Positions 17,452-26,137 of a stretch of 40,696 nt of DNA are shown here, piece by piece. Positions within the stretch are counted from its first letter, which is position 1. Each line of letters opens with the position of its first letter. The position numbers and the translations under genes are program-made. Location of the stretch: contig JAQTYA010000019.1 in the NCBI GenBank assembly GCA_028688525.1, positions 1-40,696 on the forward strand, given 5' to 3'. A model generated the notes under the pieces. The model was given only the letters and a program-made list of their open reading frames with translations. It made no database searches and was not told the origin of the DNA. Source of the DNA: Methylococcus sp. (GTDB taxonomy: Bacteria > Pseudomonadota > Gammaproteobacteria > Methylococcales > Methylococcaceae).

Positions 17452-18771
17452 ATGATTTCGAACCGGCGCCGTTTCCGGCGGCACTGGCTCAGGGTTCATT
17501 CGACCTTGGCTTTGAGCGCCGGACTGTTGTTCGTCCTGATAGGGATCACCGGCAGCCTCAACGTCATCGGGGACGCGCTCGACCACGGCTTGAACCCTGA
17601 GCTTACGGTAAGTACCCACTCTGGCGCCGAACGTTCGCCGGACGAGTTGATGGCTGCCGTAAAAACCGCCCATCCCCGCCGCTTCGGCGCGTGGAGGCTG
17701 GAACTCCCGCAGTCACCTGGCGAGCCAGCGATCGCCTGGTTCGACAAACCGATCGAAACCAGCGGCGAAGCCTATGCACCGCTTATGGTGGCAATCGACC
17801 CTTATACCGGCAGGATTCTGGCGAACCGCTTTTGGGGACACACCTTCGCGAGCTGGATATACAAGCTCCACTCCCAATTATTGCTGGACGGATTCGGGCG
17901 AGCGCTCGCCGGTTTGATTGGGCTGGCGCTGCTTGCCAGCTTGGTCAGTGGCCTCCGGCTATGGCTGCCAGGCAAGCATCGGCTGCGCCAGTCCTTGACC
18001 TTAAAACCCAAGGCCAGGTTCAAACGCCGGGTGTTCGATCTGCACCGCGTCGTCGGGATCTATGGAGCGCCAATCCTGCTCACCGCCGCACTCACCGGCC
18101 TTCACCTAGCCTACCCTTCGGTCCTGGAAACACTGTTCGGGGCCTCGGACTTCGGCCACCACGAAGCGGCCAAAGCCGAGGAAATCATCAGCGCTGCCCC
18201 CGCATCCGGCGCGCCGCTAAACCTAGCCCAAGCCATTCTCATCGCACGCGGACTGTTCCCCAATGCCTCTCTCGGTGGCATCACGACGCCTCGCGCAAGC
18301 AATGGCATGTACCGGATCGACTTCCGCCGCCCCGGCGAACACCACGCACTGACCGCCGTCTGGGTCGACCCCTACAGCGGCCAGATTCGCCAAGTCCGCA
18401 ACTCGGCGAACTTCGGCCCGGCGCAACGCCGGATCAACGCGCTCCGATTGCTGCACAACGGAAACCTGCTCGGACTGCCCGGGCAAGCGCTCTGGTTTCT
18501 GGCCGGACTTTTACCCTTCGCGCTCTACCTGACCGGTATCGCCCACTGGCTTCACAAACACGGAATCGAAGTAGAATGCTTCGTACCCCGGCTTCCGGAT
18601 AAATACGCCGGTACCTGGCGGCAATACTTCGCGGCGCTACGGCCCATATTGGCGACAACCGCCGTTTTTATTATGTCCTTCGCCCGACGTATGGTTTCCC
18701 GCGTGATCGATATGTTGCAAAAAATATGGCTCGCCTATCTCCGCCGCAACGCCGACGAACGCAGGAGATAA
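17452..18771 (+). CDS. PepSY-associated transmembrane protein
   Basis: A 439-residue inner-membrane protein of the PepSY_TM family, which includes FoxB/PiuB-type reductases acting with iron or copper uptake. Seen: a helix at about 20-40 (AGLLFVLIGITGSLNV), a periplasmic PepSY-like region with PYTGRIL, helices at about 145-172 and 200-220, a second PepSY-like region (VDPYSGQIRQV, about 303-313), a helix at about 345-365 and a final one near 400. Conserved histidines occur at the helix ends: HWLRVHS, YKLHSQLL, FDLHRVVG, LRLLHNGN; in FoxB-like proteins such residues ligate haem. The neighbour carries a His-rich tail, but a terminator separates them. Substrate not determinable here. Confidence 0.85.
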   Translation: MISNRRRFRRHWLRVHSTLALSAGLLFVLIGITGSLNVIGDALDHGLNPELTVSTHSGAERSPDELMAAVKTAHPRRFGAWRLELPQSPGEPAIAWFDKPIETSGEAYAPLMVAIDPYTGRILANRFWGHTFASWIYKLHSQLLLDGFGRALAGLIGLALLASLVSGLRLWLPGKHRLRQSLTLKPKARFKRRVFDLHRVVGIYGAPILLTAALTGLHLAYPSVLETLFGASDFGHHEAAKAEEIISAAPASGAPLNLAQAILIARGLFPNASLGGITTPRASNGMYRIDFRRPGEHHALTAVWVDPYSGQIRQVRNSANFGPAQRRINALRLLHNGNLLGLPGQALWFLAGLLPFALYLTGIAHWLHKHGIEVECFVPRLPDKYAGTWRQYFAALRPILATTAVFIMSFARRMVSRVIDMLQKIWLAYLRRNADERRR

Positions 18772-18939
18772 TCCTCCCATGCTGTAACCGAAGGATGTAC
18801 GACGCCAATACAAAAACTTGCTATAGTGCCTCGAAAGCCTTCAGCGTCCCGAAGGCCTAAGGTTTTCTTCCGGCACACTTTTCGGAAGGCGTTACGGAAG
18901 AAAGATCGGCTCAACCGTGTTGGCAGGAGACAGCAATTC

Positions 18940-19392
18940 ATGGCCAAAAGACCCTCTACCCGAGCTTCGCGAAATGCCGGTGCCGAAAGCGCCGTTGATA
19001 CTCCGACCGAACTTTCCACCCTGGAGACTGCTATGGAATCCACCGCACAAACCGAAACGCAAGAGCCCGATGCCTCCAGGTCGACCGCATTGACCTCCGT
19101 CGCCGTCGCTGTGGAAGGCCTCAAAGAAGGCGCCAGCCAAGCGCGCAAAGCCGCAGGCGAATTGGTGCCCACCGTAGGCCGCGCAGTTTCGAAGGCGGTA
19201 TACACTGGATTCTATGGATTGACTTATGGCGTAGTCTTCGGCGGACTGCTGATCGGCAGTCTGATACCCCAAGACAGCATCATCGCTAAAGGCATGAGCG
19301 ATGGGGCAGACTCTGCAAGCAAGGCGTTCGCCAAACGCCAGGAAGAAAAAGCCGAGATCGGCGCTTCCGATGAAGGGCTTGCGGCAACCTGA
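18940..19392 (+). CDS. Hypothetical protein with Ala-rich helix and one membrane segment
   Basis: A 150-residue protein. The ATG at 18940 has AGGAG 9-10 bases upstream; the frame opens at 18826, but the extra 38 residues are Arg/Lys-rich with no Shine-Dalgarno. Seen: a polar, disordered N-terminus (1-50), an amphipathic Ala-rich helix (VAVAVEGLKEGASQARKAAG, about 58-77, phasin-like in feel), and a hydrophobic segment around GLTYGVVFGGLLIGSLIP (about 96-113). I do not recognise the family. It is closed by a strong terminator. Confidence 0.7.
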   Translation: MAKRPSTRASRNAGAESAVDTPTELSTLETAMESTAQTETQEPDASRSTALTSVAVAVEGLKEGASQARKAAGELVPTVGRAVSKAVYTGFYGLTYGVVFGGLLIGSLIPQDSIIAKGMSDGADSASKAFAKRQEEKAEIGASDEGLAAT

Positions 19393-19419
19393 ATTCCGCA
19401 CCGCGCGGTAAGTTAAATC

Positions 19420-19449
19420 CTATCCCCGCGCTCGCGGGGATAGTTTTTT
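19420..19449 (+). terminator. Strong intrinsic terminator
   Basis: CTATCCCCGCG at 19420-19430 is the exact reverse complement of CGCGGGGATAG at 19433-19443, followed by six T (19444-19449). It is a textbook rho-independent terminator 27 bases after the preceding stop codon. Confidence 0.9.
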
Positions 19450-19562
19450 CGGCGCCATCCGCTACATATCCCTATCCCTCAAACCCGTTCCACCGCATAT
19501 TCATCGTTTTTTAACAGACTCGGCGCAGACTACGTTCTCCCTACCCGGAGTACGCAGCGGCA

Positions 19563-19949
19563 ATGCCATTAGACGAAAAAGATTTCAACGAATGCTCCCC
19601 TTCCAGCCGTCTGCCGGTACCGGTACACCCCGCCGAAACAGGCAGCGTTAGCGGCTATCTGGAAAGCCTGCCCAAAGACGTCGGCTGGCTGCTAGTGACC
19701 GCAGGCGTCGTAGCCGAAGTCGCACCCGGAGTCATCGGCACACCGTTCTGGGTCGCCGGCATTTTTATTCTTTGGCCGCGTATAGGCCGGCGCCTGGAAG
19801 GCTGGATGTTGCGCCGTGCCCCCAAACTGGTATGCGGAAGCCTGCGACAGATCGACCGCTTTCTCGACGACTTGGAGCGGCGCTACCCGCGGACACCTCC
19901 CCGTCGGCTGCAGATTGAATCACCTTGCGCATTCGAAGCGCGCCAATAG
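19563..19949 (+). CDS. Small membrane protein, PGPGW-like
   Basis: A 128-residue protein with one long hydrophobic segment or a tight hairpin (about 38-70: VGWLLVTAGVVAEVAPGVIG then PFWVAGIFILWP), followed by an Arg-rich, helical cytoplasmic tail. The Gly/Pro/Trp-rich turn between the hydrophobic halves resembles the PGPGW putative transmembrane family. A GGAG lies about 12 bases before the ATG, a long spacing. Function unknown. Confidence 0.65.
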   Translation: MPLDEKDFNECSPSSRLPVPVHPAETGSVSGYLESLPKDVGWLLVTAGVVAEVAPGVIGTPFWVAGIFILWPRIGRRLEGWMLRRAPKLVCGSLRQIDRFLDDLERRYPRTPPRRLQIESPCAFEARQ

Positions 19950-20208
19950 ATTTTACGCAGCACGGGCCGGCAGGGCGATTTCCCACACATTTTGAGTGAG
20001 ACCACGCAACCGGCGTCACATATTCTTAAATCCGGAGCGGTATCCTATGCGGCGGATCAAGCTGACCGTACGGTTCTCCCTCCGGACGAGCTTGGCACCT
20101 TGCTTGCTGAATAGAACAGCGAACGACAGACATCGCGAGCGCCCCGAGGGCAGAATCGCGCGTCCGTCCGGTAGGGTCGAACCCCTCCGCACGAATCTGG
20201 AGCCGTAT

Positions 20209-20658
20209 ATGCCTGAACCCACCGCTGGCTTGAATCCGGGACATAAGCCCCCGCCGAAATTTATCCCGCTACGCGCTACAGCGGTCAAATCGCACGCCCG
20301 GCTCAGCGTGGAGGCGCTATGTGAACGCCTCGGCCTTCTGGCCCATATCGGCCTGCCCTGCATGGTTTTTTTGAGCAGCCCGGAGATGGGCCAGTTGTTC
20401 ATGGGCCCCATTCGCAGATGCGCACGCGAAAATACCCAAATCGTAATTGAGGGCGACCAATTCAGCCTCAACCTGGAAGAACAGGCTCTGGGTGAAATTT
20501 ACCTGGCCGATCAAGACGGCGACGCCCAAACCGGCGCTGCAGTCGAGCTTTACGATCGTAGCGGCAGCCTGATCACACGCATCTGCGGATTGCCGGACCC
20601 CGTCATTGGGGCAGTTTGGCAAGACCTTATGGACTCGTTCGCCCATTCCGCGCTATAA
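20209..20658 (+). CDS. Hypothetical protein, ChuX/HutX-like haem-utilisation fold possible
   Basis: A 149-residue protein. The ATG at 20209 has GGAG at 6-base spacing; the frame extends back to 19996 but that part is Arg-rich and unlike protein. The C-terminal half (about 85-149: IEGDQFSLNLEEQALGEIYL, then AAVELYDRSGSLITRICG and WQDLMDSFA) resembles the repeated strand-turn pattern of ChuX/HutX/HemS haem-handling proteins (an LELFDxxG-type element followed by xxxG). I rate this a fold guess; the haem-ligand histidine is not evident. It precedes the peroxiredoxin gene by 147 bases. Confidence 0.6.
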   Translation: MPEPTAGLNPGHKPPPKFIPLRATAVKSHARLSVEALCERLGLLAHIGLPCMVFLSSPEMGQLFMGPIRRCARENTQIVIEGDQFSLNLEEQALGEIYLADQDGDAQTGAAVELYDRSGSLITRICGLPDPVIGAVWQDLMDSFAHSAL

Positions 20659-20668
20659 GCCGAGCGCT

Positions 20669-20698
20669 TGGCTATTTCTGAGTAATTTTGTGTACAAT
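20669..20698 (+). promoter_or_regulatory. Candidate promoter for the peroxiredoxin gene
   Basis: TACAAT at 20693-20698 is a near-consensus -10; TGGCTA at 20669-20674 (18-base spacing) or the overlapping TTGGCT is a partial -35. It lies about 107 bases before the peroxiredoxin ATG. Confidence 0.4.
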
Positions 20699-20805
20699 TC
20701 GGATGCCGATTTCAGGCTCTCTCACGCACACGGCAGCCGGGACAGCCAACCCACTTGCCCGGCGCCGCGAGTCAACACCGTCCATTATTCAAAGGAGATT
20801 TATAA

Positions 20806-21411
20806 ATGAGCGTTCTCGTAGGCAAACCGGCCCCGGATTTCAAAGCGGCGGCTGTCCTGAGCTGTGGCACGATCGTCGACAGCTACGAATTCTCGAAGGA
20901 GACGAAGGGCAAGTATGCTGCCATCGTGTTCTATCCGCTGGACTTCACCTTCGTCTGCCCCTCGGAACTGATTGCGCTGGATCACCGCGTCGACGAGCTG
21001 AAGAAGCGTGGCGTGGAAGTGATCGGTGTGTCTGTGGACTCCCAGTTCACCCATAATGCCTGGCGCAACACTCCGGTCGACAAGGGCGGCATCGGCCCGC
21101 TCAAGTACACCTTGGTTGCAGATGTCAGCCATGAGATCGTCAAAGCTTACGACGTAGAAGTCGAAGGCGCTGCCGTGGCTTATCGCGGCACCTTCCTGAT
21201 CGACAAGTCGGGCGTAGTGCGTCACCAGGTCGTCAACGACCTGCCGCTGGGCCGCAACATGGACGAGCTGATCCGCATGGTGGATGCTCTGCAGTTCCAC
21301 GAAGAGCATGGCGAAGTTTGCCCGGCCGGCTGGAACAAGGGCCAAAGCGGCATGAAGGCCGATCCGGAAGGCGTCGCCGCCTATCTGAGCCAGAACGCCG
21401 ACAAGCTGTAA
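20806..21411 (+). CDS. Typical 2-Cys peroxiredoxin (AhpC/Prx1 group)
   Basis: A 201-residue thiol peroxidase reducing hydrogen peroxide and organic peroxides in the cytoplasm. Seen: peroxidatic C51 in DFTFVCPSE, the catalytic T/R environment (PLDFTF, RNTPVDKGG), the GTFLIDKSG segment, and resolving C172 in EVCPAGW, plus a C-terminal extension (AAYLSQNADKL) typical of the dimer-to-decamer Prx1 class. AAGGAG lies 9 bases before the ATG. It has its own promoter candidate and terminator, so it is monocistronic. No ahpF or thioredoxin reductase gene is adjacent. Confidence 0.95.
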   Translation: MSVLVGKPAPDFKAAAVLSCGTIVDSYEFSKETKGKYAAIVFYPLDFTFVCPSELIALDHRVDELKKRGVEVIGVSVDSQFTHNAWRNTPVDKGGIGPLKYTLVADVSHEIVKAYDVEVEGAAVAYRGTFLIDKSGVVRHQVVNDLPLGRNMDELIRMVDALQFHEEHGEVCPAGWNKGQSGMKADPEGVAAYLSQNADKL

Positions 21412-21436
21412 GTTAGTAAGGCGACCAATACACGAA

Positions 21437-21474
21437 AGGCGCGGGGGAGCAAAGGCTCTACCCGCGCTTTTTTT
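21437..21474 (+). terminator. Intrinsic terminator after the peroxiredoxin gene
   Basis: GCGCGGG (21439-21445) pairs with CCCGCGC (21461-21467), with an inner GAGC/GCTC pairing and seven T at 21468-21474. Its end touches the stop codon of the convergent minus-strand gene at 21473. Confidence 0.85.
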
Positions 21475-21757
21475 AGCTGTCGGCTGGCGCGCGCAGCAGA
21501 AAATAGCGGTGCACGACGAAGGCGATCGCCGCGCCGACGATCACGGACGAGTGTCCGATCAATCCGGCCATCAAGACCGCCGCCCTGGCATGAAATTCAG
21601 CCATCAACGGCTTGGCCACCAGCAGGCTCCACACGAAGTTGGGCACGTAATAAGCCACCAACCCGGCAAATGCCCACTGCACTGCGGGCAGGCCCCGCGC
21701 TTCCGCCGAACGGTAGAACCAGATCGTAATCAGGATTGCGGCAATTCCGCCAATCAT
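21473..21757 (-). CDS. Small hydrophobic membrane protein, unknown
   Basis: A 94-residue protein with about three hydrophobic helices (1-15, 27-48, 60-86). The ATG at 21757 is preceded by GGAGGAG at 5-base spacing, one of the best ribosome sites in the window, so it is very likely translated. No family recognised. It lies downstream of cysK on the same strand but is separated by about 97 bases holding a perfect hairpin. Confidence 0.7.
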   Translation of the reverse strand: MIGGIAAILITIWFYRSAEARGLPAVQWAFAGLVAYYVPNFVWSLLVAKPLMAEFHARAAVLMAGLIGHSSVIVGAAIAFVVHRYFLLRAPADS

Positions 21758-21793
21758 ACTTTCTCCTCCATCATTGTTATTTCAACGCAGGTC

Positions 21794-21810
21794 TCGGCCC
21801 TCCGGGCCGA
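21794..21810. terminator. Perfect short hairpin between cysK and the small membrane protein gene
   Basis: TCGGCCC (21794-21800) and GGGCCGA (21804-21810) with a 3-base loop. It lies downstream of the minus-strand cysK stop, where a terminator is expected, but there is no T-run on either side, so its role is tentative. Confidence 0.35.
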
Positions 21811-21854
21811 TAAGATACAGGACTATCGCTCCCGATTCACCCGCGGCCCGAATC

Positions 21855-22787
21855 TCAATCCGCCAGGTCTGCGAACAAGGCGGTGCTAAGGTAGCGTTCG
21901 CCGAAGGAGGGGATGATCGTGACGATCAGCTTCCCGGCATTCTCCGGGCGGCGCGCCAATTCCAACGCGGCCCACAGCGCGGCGCCGGACGAGATACCCA
22001 CCAGCAGCCCCTCTTCGCGAGCCGCGCGCCGGGCGAACTCGAAGGCATCCTCACTCTTCACCCGGATGACCTCGTCATAAATCCCCGTATTCAGGATCGG
22101 CGGGACGAAGCCGGCGCCGATCCCCTGAATCGGATGAGGCCCCTTCTCGCCGCCGGACAACACCGGCGAGCCGTCCGGCTCCACCGCGACGCACTGGAGG
22201 CTCGGCTTGCGCGACTTCAGCACTTCTCCGATCCCTGTGACCGTGCCGCCGGTGCCAACTCCGGCCACGACGATATCGACCTTGCCATCGGTATCGCGCC
22301 AAATTTCCTCGGCCGTGGTCTTGCGATGCACTTCCGGATTGGCGGCGTTCTTGAACTGCTGAGGCATGAAATACTTCGGGTCCGAAGCCGCCAGTTCCTC
22401 GGCCTTGCGGATCGCCCCGCCCATGCCTTCCGGGCCCGGTGTCAGAATCAGCTCCGCCCCGTAGGCGCGCAGCAGCATACGGCGCTCCTTGCTCATGGTT
22501 TCCGGCATGGTCAGCACGCAACGATAGCCGCGCGCGGCGCAAACCATGGCCAGGGCGATACCGGTGTTGCCGCTGGTAGGCTCGACGATGACGGTATCCG
22601 GACCGAGCAGGCCGGCCTGCTCGGCAGCATCGATCATGGCCGCGCCGATGCGGTCCTTGACGCTGTGGGCCGGATTGAAGAATTCGAGTTTGGCGACGAC
22701 CTCCGCCCCGCAGCCTGCGCTGAGCCGGCGGATTCGCACCAAGGGGGTGTTGCCGATGAGATCGGTGACGCTGTTGGCGATTTTCAT
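21855..22787 (-). CDS. cysK: Cysteine synthase (O-acetylserine sulfhydrylase)
   Basis: A PLP enzyme that makes cysteine from O-acetylserine and sulfide. Seen: TPLVRIRRL, the PLP lysine K44 in [11 protein letters not shown], the substrate/PLP-phosphate loops [10 protein letters not shown] and [11 protein letters not shown], and the C-terminal SSGAA. I chose the ATG at 22787 (310 residues): GGAGAG lies 9 bases upstream and homologues start at this point; the frame extends to 22940 but the extra residues do not fit. It diverges from a C-S lyase gene, so cysteine synthesis and sulfur-amino-acid breakdown share a 192-base promoter region. Confidence 0.94.
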   Translation of the reverse strand: MKIANSVTDLIGNTPLVRIRRLSAGCGAEVVAKLEFFNPAHSVKDRIGAAMIDAAEQAGLLGPDTVIVEPTSGNTGIALAMVCAARGYRCVLTMPETMSKERRMLLRAYGAELILTPGPEGMGGAIRKAEELAASDPKYFMPQQFKNAANPEVHRKTTAEEIWRDTDGKVDIVVAGVGTGGTVTGIGEVLKSRKPSLQCVAVEPDGSPVLSGGEKGPHPIQGIGAGFVPPILNTGIYDEVIRVKSEDAFEFARRAAREEGLLVGISSGAALWAALELARRPENAGKLIVTIIPSFGERYLSTALFADLAD

Positions 22788-22979
22788 GAGTCTGGCACTC
22801 TCCATAAATTCTGGGATGAGGGAAGGATGAGCGGGCTGGAGCCTCGGCGCCCCTTCCGCCACTGGAATTCTATATCCCCAGACGGGGAGTGGGTTATTCC
22901 TTTTGCACAGCAGTGCATTGCCGTCCCCTGCCGGCGCCATCCGTTAAACTAGCACGCTACGATTGACCCCGGGAGGACC

Positions 22980-24143
22980 ATGGTGGATTCGGACTTCGAC
23001 CTAGAAATTTCGCGCGCGGGCACCGCGTCCGTCAAGCACGAAGGGCGCGGCGCCTATTTCGGCAGCGAAGACGTGATTCCGCTATGGATCGCCGATATGG
23101 ATTTCGCCGCACCGCCGGCCGTCACGCAAGCGCTGCAGGGACGCGCAGCCCACCCGATCTACGGCTACACGCTCTGCCCGGACAGCCTATACGAAGCGTT
23201 GATCGGCTGGATGAAAAAGCGCCATGGCTGGGAGATTCGGCAGGAGTGGGTACTCCTGTCTCCCGGCGTCGTGCCTTCGCTCCACGCCGCGGTGATGGCC
23301 TTCACCCAGCCCGGCGAGCCGGTGGTGATCCAGCCGCCCGTCTACCATCCGTTTTTCACGGCAGTTTCCGTTCCCGGCCGCCGGCTGGCGCTGAATCCGC
23401 TGCGGCTGGAGCAGGGGCGGTACCGGATGGATTACGAGGGTCTGGACCGCCTATGTGCCGAGGGTGCCCGGCTCCTGATCCTATGCTCGCCGCACAATCC
23501 GGTGGGGCGGGTGTGGTCGCGGGACGAGCTAGCCGAAGTACTGCGTATCGCCGACCGCTACGGCATGACCGTGCTATCCGACGAAATCCATCACGACCTG
23601 GTCTATCCGGGCTTCCGGCACACGCCGCTGGCCGCGCTGGCGGACAACGCCCCCAACATTCTGACCGCGGTCGCGCCATCCAAGACTTTCAACATTCCCG
23701 GTTTAGGCCTATCCGCCCTCATCGTGCCGGATGCCGACCGGCGCAAAGCGCTGCGCGAGGTCTACGAGCTGTTCCATATCGGCGCCTCGACACCGTTCGG
23801 CATCACTGCCTTCGAGGCGGCCTACCGCGAGGGCGAAGGCTGGCTGGAACGTTTGCTGCCCTATCTCGCCGAAACACGGGACTTCGTGGCCGATTTCCTT
23901 GGCCGCCATGCGCCGGCCATCAGGCCGGTCCCGACGGAGGGAACCTATCTGGTCTGGCTGGATTGCCGCGAGCTGGGCATGAGCGATGCGGAACTGAAGC
24001 AGTTCTTCGTACGCAAGGCACGGGTCGGCATGAATCCCGGGATCACATTCGGCGATGCCGGCAGCGGGTTCATGCGCCTCAACATCGGCGCCCCGCGGCG
24101 CATCATAGCCGAAGCGTTGGAGCGTATCGCCGGCGCGCTTTGA
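22980..24143 (+). CDS. MalY/PatB-type PLP C-S lyase (cystathionine beta-lyase-like aminotransferase fold)
   Basis: A 387-residue fold-type I PLP enzyme. Seen: PLWIADMDFAAPP near the N-terminus, characteristic of MalY/PatB, YGYT, the SPHNPVGRVW loop, SDEIHHDLVYPG, and the PLP lysine K235 in APSKTFNIPGL. MalY/PatB enzymes cleave cystathionine or cysteine to sulfur products, pyruvate and ammonia. A GGGAGG lies 4-5 bases before the ATG. The divergent cysK neighbour supports a sulfur-amino-acid role. An aminotransferase activity cannot be excluded from sequence alone. Confidence 0.9.
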   Translation: MVDSDFDLEISRAGTASVKHEGRGAYFGSEDVIPLWIADMDFAAPPAVTQALQGRAAHPIYGYTLCPDSLYEALIGWMKKRHGWEIRQEWVLLSPGVVPSLHAAVMAFTQPGEPVVIQPPVYHPFFTAVSVPGRRLALNPLRLEQGRYRMDYEGLDRLCAEGARLLILCSPHNPVGRVWSRDELAEVLRIADRYGMTVLSDEIHHDLVYPGFRHTPLAALADNAPNILTAVAPSKTFNIPGLGLSALIVPDADRRKALREVYELFHIGASTPFGITAFEAAYREGEGWLERLLPYLAETRDFVADFLGRHAPAIRPVPTEGTYLVWLDCRELGMSDAELKQFFVRKARVGMNPGITFGDAGSGFMRLNIGAPRRIIAEALERIAGAL

Positions 24144-24153
24144 AAACCCGGCA

Positions 24154-24618
24154 TCAGACGGCGATCCATTCGATCCGGGCCGAAGGCGCGCCGCCGGCGA
24201 TGTCGAGCAGGGCTACACTGACCGGCAGCTTGAAACGCCGGGGACCAGCGCTGCCCGGATTGAGATAGAGCACCCCGCCGCTTTCGCGGATCGCCGCGCG
24301 GTGGGAATGGCCGGAAACCACGACGCCAAAACCTTCGGCCGCAGGATTGATCGCCAGCTCCTGCAAGTCGTGCAGCACATAGCATGCAAGGCCCGGGCAT
24401 TTAACTTCCGCGGCTTCGGCAAGGCTCTCGGCCCAAGCGCCGTAGTCGTTATTGCCGCGCACGGCCACTACCGGCGCCAATTCGCGCAGACCGTCGAGAA
24501 CCCCGGGTCCGCCGACGTCGCCGGCGTGGACGATGAGATCGCTGCCAGCCAGCAGCGCGACGGCTTCCGGCCGCAGCAAGCCGTGGGTGTCGGCAATCAG
24601 CCCGATGCGCTTCGGCAC
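24154..24618 (-). CDS. YfcE/MJ0936-type metallophosphoesterase
   Basis: A 154-residue calcineurin-like phosphodiesterase. Seen: the metal-ligand series ADTHG, HAGDVG, GNND and SGHSH in correct order, matching the YfcE/YybT-like small phosphoesterases. The start is a GTG at 24618, four bases after the zwf stop, giving PKRIGLIADTHG; no strong Shine-Dalgarno, consistent with coupling to zwf. Substrate unknown. It is the last gene of the gnd-zwf run. Confidence 0.85.
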   Translation of the reverse strand: MPKRIGLIADTHGLLRPEAVALLAGSDLIVHAGDVGGPGVLDGLRELAPVVAVRGNNDYGAWAESLAEAAEVKCPGLACYVLHDLQELAINPAAEGFGVVVSGHSHRAAIRESGGVLYLNPGSAGPRRFKLPVSVALLDIAGGAPSARIEWIAV

Positions 24619-24622
24619 CGGA

Positions 24623-26137
24623 CTACACGGCGTTGGCCCAGTGCCGGCCGTCCTCTTCCAGCAGCTCGTCAGCCTCCTTCGGCCCCCTGGTCCCGGCGGC
24701 ATAGTTGGGGAACGAGCGCGGGGGCAGCGCCTTCCAGACGTCGAGAATGGGCTGGATCACGCTCCAGCCCGCCTCCACCATGTCGGCACGCTGGAATAGC
24801 GTGGCATCGCCGGTCATGCAGTCGTGCAGGAGGCGTTCGTAGCCAGTGCTGGAGCTGGCGCCGAAATAGTCCTCGTAGTCGAAATCCATCTTGACCGCGC
24901 CCAGCTTCATGACCGGCCCGGGCTCCTTGGCGCCGAACTGGAGCGAGATACCTTCGTTCGGCTGCAAATGGATGACCAGGCGGTTGGTCTGCAGCTGCTC
25001 GATCTGGGTGTTCCGGAACAGGACCAGAGGGGCGCGCCGGAATTGAATCGCGATTTCCGTCACCCGCTTGGGCATGCGCTTGCCGGTGCGCAGATAGAAC
25101 GGCACCCCGGCCCAGCGCCAGTTGTCCAGATTCAGCTTCAGGGCCACAAAGGTTTCGATATGCGAATCCGGCGCCACGTTCGGCTCGGCGCGGTAGGCCG
25201 GCACCGGCTCGCCGTCCACCAAACCTTCCCGGTACTGGCCACGAGCCATCTTGATCAGCACCTCCTCCGGCGTCGGCGCCTGAATGGCGCGCAGCACCTT
25301 GGTCTGCTCATCGCGCACCGCGTCGGCCTCGAACGAGATCGGCGGCTCCATGGCCGTCAGCGACAGCAGTTGGAACAAATGATTGGGCACCATATCGCGC
25401 ATGCAGCCAGCATTCTCGTAGTACCCGCCGCGCCGTTCGACGCCGACCGTCTCTGCGGCGGTAATCTGCACATGATCGATGTAGCGCCGGTTCCAGATCG
25501 GTTCGAAGATGCTGTTGGCGAAGCGGAACACCATGATGTTCTGCACGGTTTCCTTGCCGAGATAATGGTCGATCCGGTAAATCTGACGCTCGTGCAGCAC
25601 CTGCCTGATCTCGGCATTCAGCGCCTTGGCCGAATCCAGATCGTGTCCGAAGGGTTTCTCGATGATGACCCGCCGCCAACAGCCCGCCGATTCGTGGGCC
25701 ATGCCGGCCCGACCGAGCTGCTGGACGATTTCGCCGAAGAACGCCGGCGCAGTCGCCAGATAATAGAAATGGTTGTCCTCGATGCCGAGTTCGCCCCGAA
25801 CCCGCTCGCACAGATCCTTCAGCCGGCGGTAGTAATCGGCGTCGCGGAAATCGCCCTGGACGAAGAAAATGCGCTCCTCCAACCCGCCCCAAAGGGTATC
25901 GTCCAGCTCCACCGCGGCGAATTCGTGGATCGCCTCCGAAAGATGACGGCGGAAGCTTTCCGTATCCATATCGTCGAAGGCGGCGCCAATCACCGCAAAC
26001 TTCTTCGCCAGCAGCCCCGCCTTGGCGAGGTTGTACAAGGCGGGCACCAGCTTGCGCTTGGTCAGATCGCCCGTGGCTCCGAAGATGACCATGACGCAAG
26101 AGTCGCCGATATGCACCGGCGTTATTTCGGCATTCAT
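24623..26137 (-). CDS. zwf: Glucose-6-phosphate 1-dehydrogenase
   Basis: Oxidises glucose-6-phosphate to 6-phosphogluconolactone. Seen: the coenzyme loop [13 protein letters not shown] near the N-terminus, EKPFGHDL, and the active-site signature RIDHYLGKE, plus [11 protein letters not shown] in the C-terminal domain. The ATG at 26137 (504 residues) has AGGA at 7-base spacing; the frame extends to 26191, but that lies inside gnd. The ATG shares the sequence ATGA with the gnd stop. In methanotrophs of the Methylococcus type, Zwf plus Gnd form the dissimilatory ribulose monophosphate cycle that oxidises formaldehyde carbon. Confidence 0.96.
   Translation of the reverse strand: MNAEITPVHIGDSCVMVIFGATGDLTKRKLVPALYNLAKAGLLAKKFAVIGAAFDDMDTESFRRHLSEAIHEFAAVELDDTLWGGLEERIFFVQGDFRDADYYRRLKDLCERVRGELGIEDNHFYYLATAPAFFGEIVQQLGRAGMAHESAGCWRRVIIEKPFGHDLDSAKALNAEIRQVLHERQIYRIDHYLGKETVQNIMVFRFANSIFEPIWNRRYIDHVQITAAETVGVERRGGYYENAGCMRDMVPNHLFQLLSLTAMEPPISFEADAVRDEQTKVLRAIQAPTPEEVLIKMARGQYREGLVDGEPVPAYRAEPNVAPDSHIETFVALKLNLDNWRWAGVPFYLRTGKRMPKRVTEIAIQFRRAPLVLFRNTQIEQLQTNRLVIHLQPNEGISLQFGAKEPGPVMKLGAVKMDFDYEDYFGASSSTGYERLLHDCMTGDATLFQRADMVEAGWSVIQPILDVWKALPPRSFPNYAAGTRGPKEADELLEEDGRHWANAV

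Noticed and set aside
21774..22952. Long plus-strand open frame of 392 codons opposite cysK
   Set aside because: It lies entirely antisense to cysK, which has intact PLP motifs; the translation is Arg/His/Gly-rich with no domain, as expected of a GC-rich antisense frame.
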